NCBI GenBank assembly: GCA_021527695.1 | Contig: JAKFAO010000002.1 | Location: 1 to 64,000 of the forward strand | DNA: 64,000 nt | Reading direction: 5' to 3' | From: Naematelia aurantialba | Lineage: Eukaryota > Basidiomycota > Tremellomycetes > Tremellales > Naemateliaceae | In this document: one piece after another, positions 55,788 through 64,000 of the stretch | Position numbering within the stretch: the stretch's first letter is position 1 | Layout of the letters: the number at the start of each line of letters is the position of its first letter | Notes under the pieces: generated by a model | Database searches by the model: none | What the model saw: the letters and a program-made list of their open reading frames with translations, nothing else | Told to the model about the DNA's origin: nothing | Made by a program: the position numbers and the translations under genes

Positions 55788-57166
55788 CTAATCACTCTCG
55801 TCTCCACTCCCATATCCTCCCAACAGCGCCATGCCCGTTGCTGTAGGTTTTTTGCTCTTGGCCTCCTCTGCCTGCTTCCTCGCCATCTCCGCATAAAACT
55901 TCAGATTATCCATGGCGTCCGCACTGAAGATGCCGCTCCCAGTCGACTGCTTCTTCTGCGTGGCGCCGCCGTTCGACTCGATCTCTCTGGCTCGTTTCGC
56001 CGGTCGTACTTCCTCGGGTTCAAGAGAATCTGCCTTTGAAGGCTCAATGGGGTAGAAGTCCTCCTCGTCTCCATCCTCCAGTGCGCGCAGAGTTTGAGCA
56101 GCTTCCACTAAGCCTTCGTCCAGCATCCCCGATATGGCTTTCTGCCCGACCTCTTCGATACGCTTTGCTTCGGCGATCTTCTCTTCAGGATTTGGATCCT
56201 CCGTTGCCCATCTGCGACAGTCAGACAAAGCACAGTAAACAGCAGCAACGCATCTCCTGAGGCTTGAGAACTGCCCCCGGAACATACCTGACATTCAGAA
56301 CCTCATCCATGTCCATACTTTGGTTTGCCATGGCTTCCTTTGCAAAGCTCGCCATTTGTTCAGTCTCATATGTTACAAAGCCGATACCTCGATTATACAG
56401 TAAATTCCCTGGAGTAGTATCAGCAAGCCTGCTTGGGATAAAATCTTGCGAGACACTGACACTTGACAATCTTGCCCCATTCACCAAAATGCCGTAGCAA
56501 CGTCTCCTGGCTCTGATGTTTATCGGGGCTCTCTTGGATCTTCCCAATGTAGAGCGTCCGATTTGATCTGTTGAACGATCCGACACCACCCATGTCGTCT
56601 CGATACTCTGAATGCTTTTCTCGTCCGAAACAATCTCTAGAATGGTCGGGATACTGACTGGGGTGGAGTGGTAGGCGATGGAGGAAGTTGCATTCGTGGC
56701 TTGAGCTCTTGTCAGCCGGGTTAAAAACGTCAAGACCGGCACTCACCCGTATGGACAGCATCCACGAGCAAAGAACAGGCAGCAGAATTTATTGCCTGTT
56801 GCATCTGCGCGTGTGTATCCCGCATCTCTGGCTATTACACATCGTGACTGGGACAGGGTTTTGCTGAGAGGGTTCAGCTTGAAAGTGATCATCGGTATCA
56901 CGACGTACCTGGCTAGAGCATCCTCTTTGTCTCCTCCGGCCCACTTGTTGTACCACACATCTGGCCGTGTCAGCTGGAGCTCGCAAGATGAGAATGCGCA
57001 TCGAGCAACGAGCCCCGGAGAGACCTCGCCACCACATCTTCAAGATGACCGACTCACTATACTCTTTCCCAGGCTGTGGGCCCTCTGTCTTGTCAATCTC
57101 GCCAGGCTTTACCTGTTTCCTCGCCGGTCGCAGCTTGCGCTTTGTTGCGACAGCGGTGTCTGACAT
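55788..57166 (-). CDS. CWC2: Pre-mRNA-splicing factor Cwc2 (RBM22-like)
   Basis: From ATG 57166: Arg/Lys-rich start, then V-W-Y-N-K-W-A-G-G-D (Torus domain). The CCCH zinc finger C-C-L-F-F-A-R-G-C-C-P-Y-G follows, joined to H-E-C-N-F-L-H. An RRM with R-T-L-Y-I-G-K-I (RNP2) and R-G-I-G-F-V-T-Y-E (RNP1) comes next, then V-R-W-A-T-E-D-P-N-P. The C terminus is acidic and helical, ending G-S-G-D-E-S-D. Cwc2 is part of the Prp19-related complex and contacts U6 and pre-mRNA at the spliceosome active site. Intron phases agree across about five introns. Confidence 0.93.
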
Positions 57167-57543
57167 GGCGTATGAGTGGAAAGACAAAGTGCACGTCAAG
57201 ACTGGAGGACCACAATAATAGTCGAAGTGAGCATGACGTGGCATAACTCGGTACGTTGTATCACTCCATCGTGAACCTCCACTTGACGGGGAGTCTTATG
57301 CACATGTTTACTATCCTTTCTCACTTGCCTGATGCGCCGTTCAACTCAGCACGACTTGAACATATATATAGGGAGGTGGATGCTCCACCCGCTTTCGATA
57401 TCGACCGAAATTGAGATCGCGAGTGTCAGAGCTCAGAGCGTGCGAGACATGAACTGTCTCGCGAGCTGCATGGCCAACGCGTGAAAAGGAACCATCGAGG
57501 TGACTTGGCGGACAAACTCATGCATGCGTTGTTCTGTTTGTGC
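57167..57543. other. Intergenic, promoter side of CWC2
   Basis: About 375 bases upstream of CWC2 and downstream of the SKI2 stop. It contains an AT-rich CATATATATAGGG at 57360-57372, a possible TATA-like site. No gene. Confidence 0.5.
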
Positions 57544-60500
57544 TTACAAATACTGTTTATCGCCGTGTCAGTATTCACGAGACCTCGACTGGTGAGACGA
57601 CTGACCAGACTGGCGGCGAAGACGATATCGCGCTTTATGAGAGCTTGGGCTTCCTCCATCTTGGTAAACAGATCCGCATCGCCAATGACTCTGGCGGCAT
57701 CTCTGACTTCTCGGCATGTCTCGTCTAGCCTTGTGATGACTCGTACAATCGTCCCTTCTGGAATATCAGTGAGCTCGGTGATTTGCGTGAAAGGCTATCC
57801 TGGTGTCAGCGGGCAATCCGCAATACCTCGGCGGGGTGGGGCGCATACCATTCCCCTGGCCCATTCGTAAACGACTTCCACCAGCCCAATCTTGTACTTT
57901 TCCTTGAACTCGTCGTACTGGACTTGAGCTGATATTTGCTCCCTCTCAACATCCTCGGCGATGCGGTATATGACGTCGAGACTGCCTTGCAGTTTGGGTG
58001 GGATGACCGGCTGGATGTCGGTTTTCTCCACAAAGACAAAGACGGAAAGCAACGCAACGGCCTCTTCAGGCGTGTAATCCGCGAGAACATTCTCCAAAAT
58101 GAGCTCGGTCAAAATAAGCTCCGGAGCAGAATTGATCTGCATCGTGTCAGCTGCGAAGTGCAGACAGGGAAGAGCGAACCTCGCAAGCGACGCGACCCTT
58201 CAACAGGACAGTCGAACCGTCGTCAATGAACTTGAGGCGTTTGAGAACGTCCACGCGAGATTCATAATCCGGCAAAAGTTCGAGATTTTGGTCGGACAGG
58301 GCCAATTTGAGCTGGGTCAAACTCGCCTCGATGATCTTTGTTTCATGCAGCATGTCGTACTGGCGTTCATCAGCGAGAGAAGAAACGCACAAAGGCGAGT
58401 CGCGGTGACGAGCGTGGTCTCGGTGGTTGTGAAAACGCGACTGACATGCTCATCAAAGTTCTCACACAGCTGACACCCCATCTTGGCCATTCTGTCCGAC
58501 AACAAGATGCGCTGTTTCAAGAGCTCTTGGAACTCTATGCCTCGCATTCGAGTCCACTCGACTTCAGGTATCTCCGGCTGTGCGGCGAATTCTTCGTGCA
58601 AGATGGCGAGATCATGAACAATCTTTGCAGCCGCCTCAGGAGACTTCTTATCAATGATCTGAGTTGCGTCCGGTTTGAGAGCTCGGTTCACGACAAGTGA
58701 AATCGACGCCCCGTCAACGGTTGCTAATTCAAATGTCGGATTCGCCAGCGACCCTTTCGGCAGGACTGGGGGCCAGCGGGGTGGTAAATCAGAGTAGATG
58801 GCTTCGGCTTCTCGGGGTCCCGAAGGTTGGGCAACGAGCACCAGGGCCCAGAAGGCCTTCGACCCCGCTTTCACACCCTCGCGGACGATATTTGGTGCAC
58901 TCCTCAGTAACACGGCAAGGTTCGCAGGGTATCGCTTCAGGTGTATCAGTATGGAGTTGGCATGAGAGGTCGGGCTTACGGCGCTGCGCAAGACAACCAC
59001 TCGACCTGTTTGGAAACTCTTTCCGCCCTGTGGATTCCAAGAAGCGGCCTTGATGAGCTCCGAGTTGACGCGAACGGCTTCTTTAGAGTTGTCGTAGAAA
59101 GCACCGATATCTGCGTTGCAAACCCCGCATTCAACTTTGGGAATGCGAGCCAATTGCTTTTCCGCCTACGATTGGTCAACTTGGAAGTTGCACCACCAGA
59201 GGGAAACAGACATGGGCAATCTGGCGCTGCTGTTCCGGTGCCAGCTTCTGCGCTGCATTCTCTGAAAAGCTCCGCTTGATCATTTCCTCCACCCGCAACG
59301 CTTCCACGCGCAGCAAGTTTAGGATCATGTTGTAAGTCAGACGGAATTGAGAGGCAAGACGGTTCGGCGTTCCGAGCATCATCTCCTGCAATTCATTCAC
59401 CTGCAAACGTTCATTAGCTATGTCGACGTAGATTTGCAAGCGCCTACCGAGGGGAGCTCATCTCCACTCAAAATGATCACGGTGCCGGTGGTATCGAGTC
59501 CTCGTCGCCCAGCACGCCCGGCCATTTGGGTGTATTCCCCGGGAAGTAGGTTGCGGAAATTGTGACTGTCGAATTTGCGGATCCCCGAGAATACCACGGA
59601 TTTGGCGGGCATGTTTACACCCTGCCAGCTCAGTCAACGCACATAGAGCAAGAAAGGGGACCTACCATTGCAAAGGTCTCCGTGGCAAACAGGACCTTCA
59701 CTAGACCGCGAGAAAAGAGAATCTCCACGACCTCTTCGTTGGATCAGCTAACACTCCTGTAAAGTACTGGGACTCACCTTTTACAAGAGGAAGAAGACCT
59801 CCATGGTGAACGCCGATCCCCCTACTCAGGAGCTCTCTCATTCTGAGAATCTGCGGAAGGGTTTTATCGGTGCCTGATGAGACATCAGACTACGCAGTGA
59901 CTCGATACGCAAGCCAACGGACCTTTAAGCCGGTTCAGCGCTCTTTCCCATGTCAGATGAACTTCGCTCTTCTCCTTGGCATCGCAAAGATCGGTACTTT
60001 GCAGCGTAGCGGCGTACTCCTCACACCGTTTCTTGCTGAAAACAAAGTTGACCACGGGGAGCAAAGTGTTCTTCTTGAGATGATTGACAAGCAATGTCCA
60101 TATTTGCTGGTCAAGGTGATGACCCCCACGTGGTGCTCCGAAACCACCACCTCGGCCCCGGACAGCGACAGGTGGTGCTGGAGCACCGTTGCCGCCTCCC
60201 CGATTAGTGTGGTTGCGTCCAGCTCCGATTTTAGTAAAAGGGGCAGCCCGCCCGGTTGGGAGGTCCCGTGTTTTGGCGGGAGCTCCGCCTCGACCCCCCG
60301 TACGCTGAACCGGTGGCAGACCTGCCGCCTCGCGTTCCTTGTCCTGCTTCCTCCGGAGAGCCTCAGTTGCACTCTTATACCTAAAGGTTGTCAGTTTCAC
60401 ACAACAGTACTGCGGACAAGGACAACTGACCCCTCTCCAAGAAAACGGGACTTGGAATCGACGATCTTGTGGAGTTCTCGGCCCGCCCACAAGAAATGCT

Positions 60501-62395
60501 CGAGAGGGACCGGTCGCATGGGAGTGGAGATGACATAGATGTCCTTCTTCTTTGTGCGCCTGCGCATCTCAGCTTTGTTCGAGGATGCGCAAAGATGGCT
60601 CACCCAACCCAATCTGCAAACTCCTTGGTATTGGGTACCGTCGCCGAAAGAAGAATGATATTGACGTGCTCAGGGAGCATGATGATGACTTCCTCCCAAA
60701 CAACACCTCGCTGCCATTTTCAGCCTCACACCGCTGTGGCATATGTGTACTCACCTCGGCGTCGTTGACGTAGTGCACCTCGTCGAAAATGACAAACTCG
60801 ACATCTCTGATGAGATCGGCACCCTTGTACAGCATGCTTCGCAGAATCTCGGTCGTCATCTAACACGGTTAGCTCCCCGACGGGCGTCGATTCGCTTACG
60901 ATGAGACAGCTTCCTTCTGCATTGATCTGTACATCGCCGGTAAGGATACCAACCGTCGACGGGTCAAAGGTGGTCTTAAAGTCGCGAAACTTTTGGTTCG
61001 ACAAGGCCTTGATAGGGGATGTATAGATAGCTCTGAGTCGGATCAGCGGAACGGCGCAGTGTAGGCAGTTTGAGACAAACTTTGTCATGTGCTTCGCAGC
61101 GAGTGCAATGGCATATTCGGCTACGACAGTCTTCCCAGCAGACGTATGCGCTGCAACAAATACGCTGTCTCCTTGTTCCAGCCGATAGACGGCTTCCTTC
61201 TGGAAGTTGTCGAGAGTGAAGGGGTACTGCGAAGAACGCCGTGAGCTGGTGTCTCTGGAAGAACAGGGTGCTCACCGTTCGCGCCATCTCCGGCACCAGT
61301 TCGTCAAACTGCCCGAGGTCAGGATGTGCCAAATTCTGTAAATGGGAAACGAACGTTGACCAGCTCTTGATTGACGTCGACCACATGCGCCCACTCCTTC
61401 CTTGCCGCCGCCCTGAGCTGCCTACGAGCAGGGGGAGGCGCGGGTAGTCGCTACCGCTATAGTCAGCGACAGACTCTTATTATAGAGACGAGGACGCACC
61501 CCAACAGGCAGGAGATCATCAACATTCTTTCTCGACGGACCGGCCGAGCCGTTCGCATGAGTCGTGAGACCATCGACACCATCGTCCTCGCCATCAAGGC
61601 GGGAGACGAGCAGGGAGGGCGATTGAGCACCGTCTCCTCTCCGCCGTTTTGCCTTGGGAGCAATTGCCGCTGAGCCCAGCATTTCCTCCAGGAACTCGTC
61701 CGCTGATTGACATCCATCAGCGTTGAGCTCATACGAACGACGGAATGACCACTGACCTCCAGCGAGCTGGACGCCTCGATTCATTCCTGGCGCACGCGTC
61801 TTCCAGCCTTCTTCTTCGTCACTTTCCGGGTCATCCTCGTTTGCCTCTGCGTCTATAGCCGCTGTCCCCGGCTCGAGTCCTCCAGGAAGGAAAGGTGCAT
61901 AACTCCCTTTCCCCCTGACAAAGTTTTGCAATGATCCGGGTGCGCGCGAGGTCGAAGACGAGAGCGCTGGGTGTGCTGGGGGCTTGGGTGCGAGTGCTTC
62001 GCGCCAACGAACAAACTCGCCATGAATCCCTCTGTAATGCGGAACCACCGAATGTGTCGCTGCACCGGGCTCCAAGGTCAACTGAGGGGCCCGACTCGGC
62101 GTCGGTAGTGCGCTGCTCGAGAGCCTCAGCATTAGAGTTGGCTGCACTAGATCTGAGCTCACCGCTGCCATGAGGAGAGGTTTTCACTACTCAGGTCCTT
62201 GACAGGCTTCAAGAACTCTGCCTCTAGTACCTCGACTGCTTCTGCCTCGGTCATAACGCTGTCCACCCCGATCGTCGAAGCCAGCTCGTCTAGGCGAGCT
62301 TGCAAGAGCGACGCCGATGTGGCCGACGCATTGATCAACTGAAGCAGAGAGGCAAGGTCGCCATCATCTGAAACTACCTCCCCGGACACCGCCAT
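57544..62395 (-). CDS. SKI2: Ski2-family DExH RNA helicase (exosome cofactor)
   Basis: The start is ATG 62395. An acidic N-terminal region (about 300 residues) precedes the helicase core. Its motifs are A-A-H-T-S-A-G-K-T (Walker A), [11 protein letters not shown] (Ia), F-D-E-V-H-Y-V-N-D (DEVH box), L-L-S-A-T-V-P-N (III), F-A-M-G-V-N-M-P-A-K (V) and [12 protein letters not shown] (VI). An Arg/Gly-rich insertion lies after motif III. The arch domain includes a C-x2-C...C-x2-C-like part. The C-terminal helical domain ends C-R-E-V-R-D-A-A, then [10 protein letters not shown] and, after a last intron, Y-L with stop TAA at 57544. Ski2 works with Ski3 and Ski8 to feed mRNA into the cytoplasmic exosome. 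The N-terminal extension and the insertion favour Ski2 over Mtr4. Confidence 0.92.
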
Positions 62396-62546
62396 GGCGT
62401 CTGTGAATGCGACAGAGCGACAGAGCGACCAGGACAGTCACACTACAGCTCGTTCGCTCGATCTAGCAGCATACCATAGCAGCGACAATGGTGAAAATGT
62501 GGATTACGTAATAAGCCTTTCTGCCCAAGATGCATGAGACTATTCA

Positions 62547-64000
62547 TTATACTGCAGGCGCCCAAAGCTGTATACGCCCACTCGTGTTACCACCAAAGAC
62601 ATGATTGACAACATTTGGATGACTCGCAGTGACTGCCGGGACGGCCGTGACGCTGTCAACCATCAGCGATACAGACTCGGTATCCTCCCAGCATTCAGGA
62701 CTTACGCATCCGTCCAGAGTGACACAATCTTGTCACCATTCGCAGTGATTACATCCAGCGATCGCTTCATATTACCGACCTACATGTGGGCCTAAGCGTT
62801 CTCCAGGGTAGTGGATCATGCCTAGACTGACCGTAAAATGGGGCATGTAGTCCATATTCAGACTCCATTGCGCTCTCAAGATGGTGAGCCAGCGCCCTGT
62901 TTGACAGTTATGTGGGATACTGCGGGAGGGCTGGAAATGTGATGGAGCTAATTGGGATTCTAGCATGAGTGATTGAGGGTTGATAGCCCAGACTGAGATG
63001 GATATATCAGCTGAGCGGCACGCTGCGTGGTGGACTCGTGACGTACCTCGAAGCTTGTCATCATAGCTCGTGGTCAGGATTCTACGTCCCCAAGGATCCC
63101 AATACGCAGCACTACAGCTCTTCCCATGCTGGTAGCTTGCTCGCAGCAGACCCTTGCCCTTGGCCGAGTCGAGATAGGATCCGATCTTTTCGTACGGGAT
63201 CGAGGAAGAGGGGTGCGTGTTGGTATGTGCGGCGGTGTCAGAGTGCCCAACTTCCGAATCCCCATTCTCAACCTTCACGGGCGTGCTAGGTTTCACGCTG
63301 CCAGCTTTGACTGTATCGGCAGGCTTGGGGGCGATTGACGAAAGTTGGCGAACGTCCCAGATACGCAAATGTTGATCGTTGCCGGCCGTGACAATCAGGT
63401 GAGGCATCAGGGCTATTCTGTCAGTTTGGCTTGAAACCGTCGGCAAGGGCATACGATTGACGCTCAGGCCACCGAGCTTGGCAGCCCGGCCTTCCTCCTG
63501 CACGACCCATCTCCGCCTGTCCTCTTTGCCTTGCCGGAAATCGCAGTGGCTGACACCGCCGTTTTTGTCCGCAATCCAAGCTTCTCGGCCGTTTGGAACC
63601 AGATCAAAGTGTGTAATGAGCATGTCTTCGTCAGGAAACGAAAAGAGCTCGGTCGACGTGAGGCTCGCAAAGTCGACATGTCTCAAAGAACAGTCATAAG
63701 ACGAAGAGAAAAGCTGCAAACGTAAGCTTGACCTTTGAAAGAACAAAGTTCCACTCACACCTGACCCCGCTATGGGATCGACCTTCATGCATGTGATGCT
63801 ATTGCGAGAATGCGCTTGTACCTGCCAGACTCTGCCTTGCTCGTCCGCCTCGTCGGCCTGATCACCCGAAGTATCGTCCTCGTCCTTCACAACCTCCGGC
63901 TTGCTGCCCAGTGCATCCCATCTGTCCCCATCAGCAACCTGACTGCAGAGGAGAGAGAAGAGTCTCACATGCCGAGCATGCCATACTTGTCTCCTACAAA
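62547..64000 (-). CDS. CMR1: WD40 DNA-damage-binding protein, Cmr1/WDR76-like (5' part beyond window)
   Basis: Plus-strand order shows the C-terminal end first. The readable parts in protein order are V-G-D-K-Y-G-M-L-G-M, V-W-Q-V-Q-A-H-S-R-N-S-I, Y-D-C-S-L-R-H-V-D, G-N-D-Q-H-L-R-I-W-D-V-R and G-K-S-C-S-A-A-Y-W-D-P-W-G. They continue with T-T-S-Y-D-D-K-L-R, N-M-K-R-S-L-D-V and V-T-A-V-P-A-V-T. The end is G-G-N-T-S-G-R-I-Q-L-W, with TAA at 62547-62549. This block order, with the N-M-K-R-S-L-D-V strand near the end, is typical of Cmr1. A Ser/Thr/Pro-rich insertion lies between the D-V-R and Y-D-D-K blades. The N-terminal part lies beyond 64000. Cmr1 acts in the nucleus in replication-stress quality control. 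Confidence 0.8.

Noticed and set aside
1..64000. CRISPR array or bacterial-type operon
   Set aside because: No regularly spaced identical repeats; the DNA is clearly eukaryotic, with spliceosomal introns and telomere repeats.

Overview
This is a chromosome end of a filamentous-type or yeast-like fungus, read from the telomere inward. The first ~107 bases are CCCCCTAA repeats (TTAGGGGG on the other strand). That unit is known from Cryptococcus and related Tremellomycetes. Genes are dense and intron-rich (introns mostly 32-110 bases), and the protein families are typically basidiomycete, so a Tremellales-type basidiomycete is the best fit. I cannot name the species.

Region 1 (1-2.8 kb) is telomere and transposon debris. 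A 5'-truncated Ty3/gypsy integrase chromodomain is joined directly to telomere repeat. It is followed by an antisense cysteine-rich gene, a GA microsatellite and an LTR-like sequence, all in DNA unusually rich in TCGTCGA.

Region 2 (2.8-49 kb) is accessory subtelomere dominated by nutrient uptake and catabolism. It holds an HNH-domain protein, a PAP2 membrane protein, aspartate aminotransferase-like, threonine aldolase-like, SMP-30 lactonase, amino-acid permease, carboxypeptidase S, class III aminotransferase, GNAT, sugar transporter, phytanoyl-CoA dioxygenase-like, ATO/GPR1 acetate permease, a fused FAH plus alpha/beta hydrolase, amidohydrolase, 2-oxoglutarate oxygenase and a DAL5-type anion permease. 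Four Zn2Cys6 regulators are interspersed and many genes are divergently paired. Two functional neighbourhoods stand out: amino-acid/peptide assimilation (7-23 kb) and acid/ring or amide catabolism (38-49 kb). No polyketide synthase, NRPS or terpene synthase is present, so this is not a classical secondary-metabolite cluster.

Region 3 (50-64 kb) is conserved core: ATG12, an unknown membrane protein, FCP1, CWC2, SKI2 and a CMR1/WDR76-like WD40 gene cut by the window end. The change from accessory to core falls near an LTR remnant at 49.6-49.9 kb that shares its end with the telomeric LTR-like sequence.

The most unusual signal is a short GC-rich hairpin repeat, seen nine times between 3.8 and 45.4 kb. 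All copies are in the same chromosomal orientation and lie in introns, just upstream of start codons, or just after stop codons. Other notable items are a MULE-type MITE with a perfect 9-base target duplication inside a carboxypeptidase intron, a cysteine-rich beta-solenoid-like protein ending in the CaaX box CVIA, a 13-base microexon completing a Zn2Cys6 motif, and the FAH/hydrolase fusion. Exon boundaries were worked out by hand from reading-frame continuity, protein-family motifs and splice signals; treat them as models.
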